From: Nitrospirota bacterium | Lineage (GTDB): Bacteria; Nitrospirota; Thermodesulfovibrionia; Thermodesulfovibrionales; SM23-35 | NCBI GenBank assembly: GCA_018262395.1 | Contig: JAGSYM010000074.1 | Coordinates: forward strand, 1 to 6,038 | DNA length: 6,038 nucleotides | Direction of reading: 5' to 3' | Shown: in pieces, positions 1 through 5,661 of the stretch | Position numbering within the stretch: position 1 is the first letter of the stretch | Layout: each line of letters opens with the position of its first letter | The notes under the pieces: generated by a model | Database searches by the model: none | The model's input: only the letters and a program-made list of their open reading frames with translations | What the model was told of the DNA's origin: nothing | Program-made: the position numbers and the translations under genes

Positions 1-147
1 AAGCAAATTGGGGCTGACGAGAAATGGGACATAGCAGAAATCAAGTGAGAGAGATACAAAGGCAGCGTTATGCATGGAGGGAGACAGCGTATGTTCTATC
101 GGCCATCCGATAATGCCGGTGAGTTTTGTTTTTCCGGTTATCTTCAC
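1..147 (-). CDS. aroE: Shikimate dehydrogenase, N-terminal fragment (runs off left edge)
   Basis: Shikimate dehydrogenase reduces 3-dehydroshikimate to shikimate with NADPH in the cytoplasmic pathway to aromatic amino acids. Only the first 49 codons are present, all open; the gene continues beyond position 1. The translation begins with GTG, reads [18 protein letters not shown] and then [11 protein letters not shown], and continues with LDFCYVPF. This is the family's N-terminal shikimate-binding strand and loop (typical form G-x-P-x-x-H-S-x-S-P-x-x-H-N). The first of the two usual substrate-binding serines is Thr20 and the second is Ser22; Thr there is a mild substitution. The GTG start is supported by AAGGAG four bases upstream, by the position of the motif relative to the family N-terminus, and by a gap of only 9 bp after the HAD gene. 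The cofactor-binding domain is outside the window. Recognition is by motif only, but the match is strong. Confidence 0.9.
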   Translation of the reverse strand, partial: MKITGKTKLTGIIGWPIEHTLSPSMHNAAFVSLSLDFCYVPFLVSPNLL

Positions 148-151
148 TTTG

Positions 152-157
152 CTCCTT
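152..157 (-). promoter_or_regulatory. Ribosome-binding site of aroE, overlapping the HAD stop codon
   Basis: The minus strand reads TGAAGGAGCAAAGTG: the last A of the HAD stop codon TGA is the first base of AAGGAG, followed by CAAA and the GTG start of aroE. The 4-base spacing is short but usable. Because the site overlaps the upstream stop, translation of aroE is probably coupled to that of the HAD gene (inference). It decides the GTG start, as the next in-frame ATG is codon 25, inside the substrate-binding motif. Confidence 0.8.
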
Positions 158-864
158 CAGAGCATCCCGGACAGGATAGAGTTGAATTCTGTATAGTCAT
201 GAAAACATCGGTCAGGCTCAAAACCGTTATAGTCACGGCATTCTGACCCGAAGAGGATGAACTTCATGCCGACTCTTTTTGCACCGCTCAGGTCTTTGCA
301 TGGATTATCCCCGACATATATGCAATTCTGCGGGGAAACGTTGAGGCTGTCCATTGCTACCCTGAATAATCTCGGATCCGGCTTCTTGAAACCATAACGC
401 GATGACAAAACCCGGACATCGAAGAACTGGTCAAGCCCGAGCATAGATATCTCGGGTTCTGCAAAAATCCACTGTGCATCAGAGATAATAGCCGTTTTAC
501 ACTGCGCACTGAGCCCGGGGAGAACGTCATAGAGACCATCAAAAACCCTGAACTGGCGTATGGTTAAAGATCTGAAGAGTATCCCGATATCCATGACAAT
601 GCCCTTGGAACTCCGTTTTTTGCCATATTTATTCATGATATTAAAATAAATCTTATATACATCAACTTCCGGGTGGACCTCCTTGCTCTGCTCCAAGTGC
701 TGTTGAATCCCCTCGAAATAAGCAGTTTTCAATTCATCAGGTCCTATAGCCACTGAATGATACCCAAGATATCGCGACAGCATCTCGTACACCCAGGGAT
801 CGTGCTCATCAGTCTTAATATCGATAAGCGTACCATAGAGATCAAAAAGGATCGCCTTGTTCAT
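157..864 (-). CDS. HAD-superfamily hydrolase (haloacid dehalogenase-like), substrate unknown
   Basis: A cytoplasmic HAD hydrolase of 235 residues from the chosen start. Motif I is FDLYGTL with nucleophile Asp8. Motif II is the strand ending IISDA (Ser128). Motif III is KKPDP with Lys161. Motif IV is YVGDNPCKD with Asp186 and Asp191 for Mg2+. The region between motif I and about residue 110 is a helical cap. The residue two after the nucleophile is Tyr10, where phosphatases usually have Asp; L-2-haloacid dehalogenases have Tyr there, but so do some uncharacterised 'DLYGTL' proteins, so a dehalogenase call is not justified. Start: the reading frame is also open to an ATG at 891 (nine extra residues, MLKMGAETA), but the HAD fold begins at the MNKAILFD start at 864. 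The 891 start lies 17 bases from the nearest AGGAG. The gene sits between rlpA and aroE, probably in the same operon. Family is certain; substrate cannot be told. Confidence 0.9.
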   Translation of the reverse strand: MNKAILFDLYGTLIDIKTDEHDPWVYEMLSRYLGYHSVAIGPDELKTAYFEGIQQHLEQSKEVHPEVDVYKIYFNIMNKYGKKRSSKGIVMDIGILFRSLTIRQFRVFDGLYDVLPGLSAQCKTAIISDAQWIFAEPEISMLGLDQFFDVRVLSSRYGFKKPDPRLFRVAMDSLNVSPQNCIYVGDNPCKDLSGAKRVGMKFILFGSECRDYNGFEPDRCFHDYTEFNSILSGML

Positions 865-899
865 CGCAGTTTCAGCCCCCATTTTAAGCATCCGCCCAT
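861..899 (-). other. Possible 12-codon leader ORF overlapping the HAD start
   Basis: A short frame reads ATG GGC GGA and ends in TGA, encoding MGGCLKWGLKLR. Its ATG is 9 bases after AGGAG (909-913), better spaced than either start of the HAD gene. Its TGA overlaps the HAD ATG at 864 as ATGA. A ribosome loaded at the AGGAG could translate the leader and restart at 864. It may equally be chance, or the real start may be 891. No homology is claimed. Confidence 0.3.
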
Positions 900-901
900 G
901 C

Positions 902-911
902 GAGACGTCTC
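902..911. repeat. Perfect 10-bp palindrome GAGACGTCTC before the HAD gene
   Basis: GAGACGTCTC is its own reverse complement and overlaps the AGGAG ribosome-binding site in the 33-bp gap after rlpA. It is too short for a convincing terminator and has no T run after it. It could be a small operator-like site or chance. Confidence 0.35.
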
Positions 912-924
912 CTGAATAAAAATG

Positions 925-1620
925 TTATATCTTCTCATCATACCTGGTAATAAGAACACGATAGCCCTCATCTGCAAGGGTCTCCGCAAGGGTCTCTGCG
1001 TCTTCGCGTGCGAGAAACCTGCCGATCCTTACGCGGTAGAATATGCTCCCGTTCAGATCAGCTTCGTCAATATAGATACCACTGTATTTCAGTTCTAAAG
1101 ATGTTCTCAGCCGTTGTGCATTAGAAAGTTCCCTGAAAGAACCGGCCTGTATTGTCAATGGTCCCGCACGTGATGCATACTCAACCTTTCGTACAAAAGA
1201 GGTGTCTCTCCCCATATATTCAATCATCACCTGAGCGGTTCCCGGTTTCAGAAGCCCGATTTCCTTCGCTGCAGCATATGACAAATCAATATCTCTTTCG
1301 GAGACAAAAGGACCGCGGTCATTAATGAGGCAGCTGACAGATCTTCCACTGGATACGTGCGTGACCTTCAACTTTGTACCAAAAGGATATTCACGATGAG
1401 CACAGGTATAGGCATACATGTCGAAAGGTTCTCCTGATGAAGTCGGTTTTCCGTGAAACTCAGGCCCGTACCACGAGGCAATGACATATTCCGCCTCAGG
1501 ACGTGCATGGTAAGATGCGCATGAGATAAGGGGGAAAACTAAGAAATAAGCCAGCAAAATTAAAAAAAATACCCTGTATCCTCCTCGATGAAAGGGTAAT
1601 ACACGGGGACAACTTCTCAT
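925..1620 (-). CDS. rlpA: RlpA-family septal lytic transglycosylase lipoprotein with SPOR domain
   Basis: RlpA is an outer-membrane lipoprotein that cleaves peptidoglycan strands lacking stem peptides, at the division site. The 231-residue protein has an N-terminal positively charged stretch, a hydrophobic segment (about 17-32) and a lipobox LISC with Cys34. Ala follows the Cys, consistent with outer-membrane sorting. The double-psi beta-barrel domain (about 45-135) contains ASWYGPEFHGKPTSSGE, PFGTKLKV and INDRGPF. Glu64 and Asp101 align by motif with the catalytic acidic residues described in Pseudomonas RlpA. Cys73 and Cys97 within this domain could form a disulfide. A C-terminal SPOR domain (about 154-228), which binds denuded septal glycan, contains LTIQAGSF and YRVRIGRF. 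The ATG is preceded by AAGGA at 13 bases, a long spacing; no better start is visible. It follows hslU after 46 bp. A run of eight T (coding strand) falls in the signal peptide. Confidence 0.93.
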   Translation of the reverse strand: MRSCPRVLPFHRGGYRVFFLILLAYFLVFPLISCASYHARPEAEYVIASWYGPEFHGKPTSSGEPFDMYAYTCAHREYPFGTKLKVTHVSSGRSVSCLINDRGPFVSERDIDLSYAAAKEIGLLKPGTAQVMIEYMGRDTSFVRKVEYASRAGPLTIQAGSFRELSNAQRLRTSLELKYSGIYIDEADLNGSIFYRVRIGRFLAREDAETLAETLADEGYRVLITRYDEKI

Positions 1621-1666
1621 AATAAGAATAATTTCCTTGCTATCAGGATTGTGTATTGCAGTTCCC

Positions 1667-3007
1667 CTACAAAATATACCTGCTTAAATCCTCGTCCTTA
1701 ACAATCTCGCTCAGTTTTTCTGAAACATATGATCTGTCTATTCCCAATTCTCCATTTTTCTTTTCCGGAGCCTCAAAGGAGATGTCCTCAAGAAGTTTCT
1801 CGAGCACTGTATGCAGCCTTCGTGCACCGATATTCTCTGTTTTTTCATTGACTCGTGCAGCTATACCAGCAATTTCATCAATTGAGTCATCTGTAAAATG
1901 TATTGAAACATCTTCTGTGGAGAGGAGCGCCGTGTACTGTTTAATGAGAGCGTTGTAAGGTTCTGTCAGTATCCGCACAAACTCTTCCTTTCCGAGAGCA
2001 TCAAGTTCAACCCTGATCGGAAACCGTCCCTGAAGTTCCGGAATCAGGTCTGATGGCTTTGACATATGAAATGCACCGGCTGCAATGAAGAGGATATGTT
2101 CCGTTTTCACAGGACCATGCTTGGTTGTAACCGTTGTTCCCTCAACGATCGGGAGCAGATCCCTCTGAACACCTTCGCGTGAAACATCAGGTCCATGCGC
2201 ATGCCCCCTACTCGCAATCTTATCGATCTCGTCGAGAAAGACAATGCCAGACTGTTCCACCCGTTCGATCGCCTCACGCGTAACCTTATCGATATCAATG
2301 AGCTTATTTGCCTCTTCCTCCTGGATAATGACCAAAGCTTCAGGAACCTTAACTTTTTTCCGCTTTGATTTTTCGGGGAGAAAATTTCCGAGCATCTCCT
2401 TGAGATTTATTTCCAGATCCTCCAATCCTACATTGGAAACAACGCCGAAAGGAATCACCTTTTCCCTTACCTCAATATCAACATACCGGTTATCCAGTTT
2501 TCCTTCTTTCAACTGCATTTTGAGTCTTTCCCTCGTTTCCCGCTGCTTTTCCCTCTCCTCTTCTTCGAGCCCTCCAGCCCGTGAAGTTTTTGGAAAAGGA
2601 AGCAAAAGGTCAAGCAAACGTTCTTCCGCAAGGACCTTTGCCTTTTCCAGAACTTTTTCAGCATGCTCTGACTTGACCATCCCTATCGATATCTCGGTTA
2701 AATCACGGATCATGGATTCGACATCGCGTCCAACATATCCCACTTCGGTAAATTTTGATGCTTCAACCTTCATGAACGGGGCATGCGCGAGCTTCGAAAG
2801 CCTCCGTGCAATTTCCGTCTTGCCAACACCAGTCGGGCCGATCATGATAATATTTTTTGGCAATACCTCATCACGCAGTTCTGGAGAAAGCCGCTGTCTC
2901 CTCCAGCGGTTCCTCATTGCAATGGCAACTGCTTTTTTTGCCTTGTGCTGTCCGATAATGAACCTGTCCAATTCTTCAACGATTTTTCGGGGTGTTAGGT
3001 TATCCAT
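1667..3007 (-). CDS. hslU: ATP-dependent protease ATPase subunit HslU (ClpY)
   Basis: HslU is the AAA+ unfoldase ring that feeds proteins to the HslV peptidase in the cytoplasm. The 446 residues match the family's usual length (443 in E. coli). The protein starts with [17 protein letters not shown]. Walker A is GPTGVGKT (57-64) and the pore loop is GYVGRD (90-95). The inserted I-domain (about 110-240) includes a charged [10 protein letters not shown] segment. Walker B is IVFLDEID (255-262), the arginine region is ELQGRF (Arg329), and sensor 2 is GARRL (394-398). The C-terminus DLSRYIL is the conserved tail that docks into and activates HslV. The start codon lies inside the end of hslV (8-bp overlap), with GAGGAG at 3012-3017 as ribosome-binding site, so production is coupled to hslV. 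All key motifs are intact. Confidence 0.98.
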   Translation of the reverse strand: MDNLTPRKIVEELDRFIIGQHKAKKAVAIAMRNRWRRQRLSPELRDEVLPKNIIMIGPTGVGKTEIARRLSKLAHAPFMKVEASKFTEVGYVGRDVESMIRDLTEISIGMVKSEHAEKVLEKAKVLAEERLLDLLLPFPKTSRAGGLEEEEREKQRETRERLKMQLKEGKLDNRYVDIEVREKVIPFGVVSNVGLEDLEINLKEMLGNFLPEKSKRKKVKVPEALVIIQEEEANKLIDIDKVTREAIERVEQSGIVFLDEIDKIASRGHAHGPDVSREGVQRDLLPIVEGTTVTTKHGPVKTEHILFIAAGAFHMSKPSDLIPELQGRFPIRVELDALGKEEFVRILTEPYNALIKQYTALLSTEDVSIHFTDDSIDEIAGIAARVNEKTENIGARRLHTVLEKLLEDISFEAPEKKNGELGIDRSYVSEKLSEIVKDEDLSRYIL

Positions 3008-3533
3008 TCAACTCCTCTATGGTTACATTGTCATTTGTATAAATACAGATATCCGATGCGATTTTCATTGCCTTCTCCACAATTTCTCGTGCTGAAAGGC
3101 TGGTATTCTCAGACAGTGCCCGCGCTGCAGCCTGTGCATAAGCGCCTCCGGAACCGATTGCAGAGATTCCGTCTTCTGGTTCAATAACATCACCGGTACC
3201 CGACAGAATGAATGTATGCTCGAGGTCGGCGATGATAAGAAGCGCTTCGAGCCTTCTCAGGATCTTATCCGTGCGCCAGTCCTTCGCAAGTTCCACGGAA
3301 GCCCGTGTAATATTTCCCCGGTACGATTCAAGTTTCCCTTCAAACTTTTCAAACAGGGTGAAAGCGTCTGCTGTTGCTCCGGAAAAACCTGCCAGGACCT
3401 TGTCACTATACATTTTTCTTACCTTCCGTGCATTCCGCTTCAGAACGGTAGTCCCCAAGGTAACCTGACCGTCTCCGCCTATGGCAACGTGACCGCCAAG
3501 TCTTACACAAAGTATTGTCGTTCCTTTAAACAT
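3000..3533 (-). CDS. hslV: ATP-dependent protease peptidase subunit HslV (ClpQ)
   Basis: HslV is the proteasome-like threonine peptidase, a double hexameric ring capped by HslU. The 177-residue protein begins [10 protein letters not shown], so a four-residue propeptide is expected to be removed to expose Thr5 as nucleophile. Asp21 (in GDGQV) and Lys37 (in RKVRKMY) correspond to the catalytic Asp17 and Lys33 of the mature enzyme. Other family landmarks are [47 protein letters not shown] and DICIYTND. Length equals the family norm (176 in E. coli). ATG is preceded by AAGGA at 8 bases. It is the first gene of the second transcription unit and overlaps hslU by 8 bp. The sequence shows no CIRCE element; a sigma70-like promoter lies about 60 bp upstream. 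Confidence 0.98.
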   Translation of the reverse strand: MFKGTTILCVRLGGHVAIGGDGQVTLGTTVLKRNARKVRKMYSDKVLAGFSGATADAFTLFEKFEGKLESYRGNITRASVELAKDWRTDKILRRLEALLIIADLEHTFILSGTGDVIEPEDGISAIGSGGAYAQAAARALSENTSLSAREIVEKAMKIASDICIYTNDNVTIEELNG

Positions 3534-3534
3534 A

Positions 3535-3580
3535 GTTAATTCCTTAACATCAATGAATTGTTAATAAATAGATTCTTAAC
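3535..3580 (-). promoter_or_regulatory. hslV leader with repeated GTTAA/TTAAC half-sites around the ribosome-binding site
   Basis: Four pentamers alternate in the leader: GTTAA at 3535, TTAAC at 3544, GTTAA at 3560 and TTAAC at 3576. The pair nearest the gene (3535-3548) forms, on the mRNA strand, GTTAA-GGAA-TTAAC, a small hairpin with part of the ribosome-binding site in its loop and stem. The outer pair (3560-3580) is GTTAA and TTAAC around 11 bases; the middle two can also pair. This may be an AT-rich operator or a weak RNA switch; with 5-bp AT-rich stems chance is a real alternative. Confidence 0.4.
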
Positions 3581-3595
3581 TGAAAACAATACCCT

Positions 3596-3623
3596 ATTAT
3601 AAACCATTACGAATATCTGTCCA
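3596..3623 (-). promoter_or_regulatory. Sigma70-type promoter for hslV-hslU operon
   Basis: On the minus strand a -35 box TGGACA (3618-3623, five of six consensus bases) is followed by 16 bases and a perfect -10 box TATAAT (3596-3601). Transcription would start near 3589, giving a leader of about 55 bases. A weaker second candidate, TTGTTT (3584-3589) with 17 bases to TATTAA (3561-3566), lies closer to the gene. The boxes are read directly; activity is inferred. Confidence 0.65.
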
Positions 3624-3643
3624 TAAATTGATACATTATATTC

Positions 3644-3757
3644 TGTCATTCCCCGACTTGCTTGCCCGCCGTTCTTTTGGAGGGATCGGGGAATCCAGTC
3701 CCGAAAGTTTTCGGTAACAGCAGTTTCTGGATTGTCCGGTCACACCGGACAATGACA
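3644..3757. repeat. Nested palindromic intergenic repeat (MITE/REP-like), 114 bp
   Basis: The element is bounded by TGTCATT (3644-3650) and its inverse AATGACA (3751-3757). Inside are two palindromic modules. Module A has ATTCCCCGA (3648-3656) pairing with TCGGGGAAT (3686-3694). Module B has ATTGTCCGGT (3731-3740) pairing perfectly with ACCGGACAAT (3744-3753) around a 3-base loop. Each is flanked inward by CCAG (3695-3698) or CTGG (3727-3730), giving TGTC-A-CCAG, spacer, CTGG-B-GACA. The 28-base spacer holds a small CCGAA/TTCGG hairpin (3701-3714). No gene is present. The layout resembles the TGTCATTCC...GGAATCCAG intergenic repeats widespread in bacterial genomes and the palindromic dRS3-type units of Neisseria, but cores differ. 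It lies between xerC and the hslV promoter. No T run follows the hairpins on either strand, so it is not an obvious intrinsic terminator. Confidence 0.75.
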
Positions 3758-3799
3758 AAACAGGATTTAATATGCGGATTTATTGTCAAAAAGGAGAAA

Positions 3800-3820
3800 A
3801 ATGTTCAAAGTTCAATGTTC
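3800..3820. repeat. Three tandem 7-bp near-repeats at the xerC stop codon
   Basis: AATGTTC, AAAGTTC and AATGTTC follow one another without gaps and straddle the xerC stop codon (3812-3814). The middle copy differs at one base. The run is short and may be chance; no function is assigned. Confidence 0.4.
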
Positions 3821-4687
3821 TTTCGCCAAAGGATGTGCTTTGTCATAGACATCCATCAGGTGCGTTATATTCAGATGCGTATATTTCTGTGTTGTCGAAA
3901 GCGATGAATGGCCAAGGAGTTCCTGAATAACCCTGAGGTCTGCACCTCCCTGAAGCAGATGGCTCGCAAAGGAATGCCGGAGAGTATGCGGCCCGATACG
4001 CCCATGAATTCCGAGAGCCTGCGCATACTTGACTACAATACGCCGTACCCCCCTGTCCGTCAATCGTTTTCCCATTCTGTTCAGGAACAGAGCCCTTTCC
4101 TTGCTTTTCAGCAGCATCCTTTCTATGATGTACGATTTCATCGCGTCGATCGCTTTGGAACCTATGGGGACGATGCGCTCTTTTTTCCCCTTTCCTTTGA
4201 TCTTGATCAGTGATTCTTTTATGTGAATGTCATCTGTGTTAATTCCCGCAAGTTCACTCACCCTCAATCCGCTTGAATAGAGAAGTTCAAGGACAGCCCT
4301 GTTACGGGCAGGGATAAACCCTATTCCTTCCGGTTTTTCAACAAGGGAAAAAACATCATCAACAGAGAGGAACCTTGGAAGGAGCTTTGGCACTTTCGGA
4401 TTCGAAACGAGTTTTGCAGGATTCGTTTTCAGGTGACCTTCACGGGACAGAAATTTAAAAAAAGACCGGATACTGGAAAGTCGCCTGCTGACCGTTGTCT
4501 TATGTAATCCTTTCTGTATCTGGCCTGCAATAAAGCCGCGGAGATCGATAATATCAAGGTTATCCGGTTCGCATTTGACGGATTCATAAAACTCTTTCAG
4601 ATCTTTCCTGTAGGCACGCAGTGTATGGGTCGAAGCGCCTTTTTCAAGATCAAGATAGCGGATAAATGTATCGATATATTCTTTCAT
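3812..4687 (-). CDS. xerC: Tyrosine recombinase XerC/XerD type
   Basis: A site-specific recombinase of 291 residues, within the usual length of Xer proteins, which resolve chromosome dimers at dif. The N-terminal SAM-like core-binding domain (about 1-85) contains YLDLEKGASTHTLRAYRKDL and SRRLSSIRSFFKFL. The catalytic domain holds the full active set: Arg142 (SSGLRVSEL), Lys166 (KGKGKKER), His234 and Arg237 (PHTLRHSFA), His260 (LLGH) and nucleophile Tyr269 (TTQKYTH). The start is fixed by an in-frame stop just upstream (TGA at 4706-4708) with no other start codon between. No clear ribosome-binding site precedes the ATG, so it may depend on fabD translation 41 bp upstream. It lies directly before hslV, as the homologue codV does in Bacillus, which favours XerC over a mobile-element integrase. 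XerC and XerD cannot be told apart with certainty from sequence alone. Confidence 0.92.
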   Translation of the reverse strand: MKEYIDTFIRYLDLEKGASTHTLRAYRKDLKEFYESVKCEPDNLDIIDLRGFIAGQIQKGLHKTTVSRRLSSIRSFFKFLSREGHLKTNPAKLVSNPKVPKLLPRFLSVDDVFSLVEKPEGIGFIPARNRAVLELLYSSGLRVSELAGINTDDIHIKESLIKIKGKGKKERIVPIGSKAIDAMKSYIIERMLLKSKERALFLNRMGKRLTDRGVRRIVVKYAQALGIHGRIGPHTLRHSFASHLLQGGADLRVIQELLGHSSLSTTQKYTHLNITHLMDVYDKAHPLAKEH

Positions 4688-4728
4688 GGATTCATTGTAC
4701 CATTTTCAGACAGGTACGACGGATCTGT

Positions 4729-5661
4729 CTATGAATTTCTGATAGCCGACAGGGTCTTCACAAGGCTGCTTATGTCTCCAACGTTGGACACCGTTGCAGA
4801 CGGATCTATCCTCCTGATTAATCCTGATAAAACTTTTCCGGGACCGACTTCAAGGAAGGTACTGATTCCTGAAGCTGTGATAGTCTTGACAGAATCTTCC
4901 CAGAGTACCGGAGAGATGAGCTGCCGGACAAGGGATTCTTTTATTTTATTCACATCTGTCAGAAAAAAAGCATCGGCATTATTGAGAACAGGAATAAGGG
5001 GATTATTGAAGGATACTGTATCGAGTAAATCTGAAAGTTTTCTTGAGGCACCTTCCATCATGCGACAGTGAGAAGGAACACTCACGTCAAGAAGAACTGC
5101 TTTTTTTGCGCCTGCACGTTTGCTGAGTGCAACAACTTCCTCAACGGCATGTTTTTCACCCGCGACAACAATCTGTCCGGGACAGTTGTAATTTGCAGGA
5201 GCAGCATACCCTGACTGCAAAGACGTGCATATCTCTTCGACCTTGTTTCTCTCAAGGCCAAGAATTGCAGCCATGAGCCCATTTCCCTCAGGAACGGCTT
5301 CCTGCATAAAGAGTCCTCTTTTTTTTGCAACTGTTACCGCATCCCCAAGGGATAATACACCTGCTGCCACAAGAGCAGAATATTCGCCAAGGCTATGTCC
5401 TGCAACAACTGCAGGCGCTATATCCCTCTCCCGAAGAATCCTGTACGCAGCTATGCTCGCAGTGAGAATGCAGGGCTGAGTAATGAACGTTTTATTCAGC
5501 TCTTCCGATGGACCATAAAAGGAAACGCGCGCGATATCAAAATCCAGGGCATCAGAAGCTTCCTCAAACGTTTCTCTCGCCACGGGGAACGTTTGATAAA
5601 TATCCCTGCCCATGCCAACATACTGAGACCCCTGGCCGGGAAAAACGAAAGCGAGTTTCAT
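4729..5661 (-). CDS. fabD: Malonyl-CoA:ACP transacylase FabD
   Basis: FabD moves the malonyl group from CoA to acyl carrier protein, supplying the extender unit of type II fatty-acid synthesis in the cytoplasm. The 310 residues match the family (309 in E. coli). It starts with [11 protein letters not shown], in which Gln10 belongs to the oxyanion hole. The nucleophile is Ser90 in GHSLGEY, Arg115 ([10 protein letters not shown]) binds the malonyl carboxylate, His198 (VPSHC) is the catalytic base, and Gln247 lies in the LVRQL segment. The C-terminal [11 protein letters not shown] motif is intact. ATG overlaps the etfA stop as ATGA, with AAAGG nine bases upstream. Nearby fab genes (fabH, fabG, acpP, fabF) are absent downstream, where xerC follows. 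A standalone acyltransferase from a polyketide cluster is possible in principle, but length and context favour FabD. Confidence 0.95.
   Translation of the reverse strand: MKLAFVFPGQGSQYVGMGRDIYQTFPVARETFEEASDALDFDIARVSFYGPSEELNKTFITQPCILTASIAAYRILRERDIAPAVVAGHSLGEYSALVAAGVLSLGDAVTVAKKRGLFMQEAVPEGNGLMAAILGLERNKVEEICTSLQSGYAAPANYNCPGQIVVAGEKHAVEEVVALSKRAGAKKAVLLDVSVPSHCRMMEGASRKLSDLLDTVSFNNPLIPVLNNADAFFLTDVNKIKESLVRQLISPVLWEDSVKTITASGISTFLEVGPGKVLSGLIRRIDPSATVSNVGDISSLVKTLSAIRNS

Noticed and set aside
1..48. Plus-strand open frame ending in TGA at 46-48, resembling a protein C-terminus (reads [15 protein letters not shown])
   Set aside because: The opposite strand over the same bases encodes a clear AroE N-terminus; this is its antisense shadow.
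2244..3095. Long plus-strand frame (283 codons) opposite hslU and the end of hslV
   Set aside because: Ser/Arg/Phe-rich translation without recognisable motifs, fully antisense to intact HslU.
3597..3660. A dif-like Xer target site next to xerC
   Set aside because: I looked for two 11-base arms around a 6-base centre; the AT-rich segments do not match the dif arms in spacing or sequence.
3731..3753. Intrinsic terminator for xerC
   Set aside because: The 10-bp stem is strong, but no T run follows on either strand, so it fits the repeat element better.
3801..3848. Plus-strand mini-ORF of 15 codons preceded by AAGGAG
   Set aside because: The ribosome-binding match is good, but the frame is antisense to the xerC 3' end, has no visible promoter, and overlaps the tandem heptamers; most likely chance.
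3662..3907. Plus-strand frame across the palindromic element into xerC
   Set aside because: It consists of repeat sequence plus the antisense of xerC and has no protein-like features.
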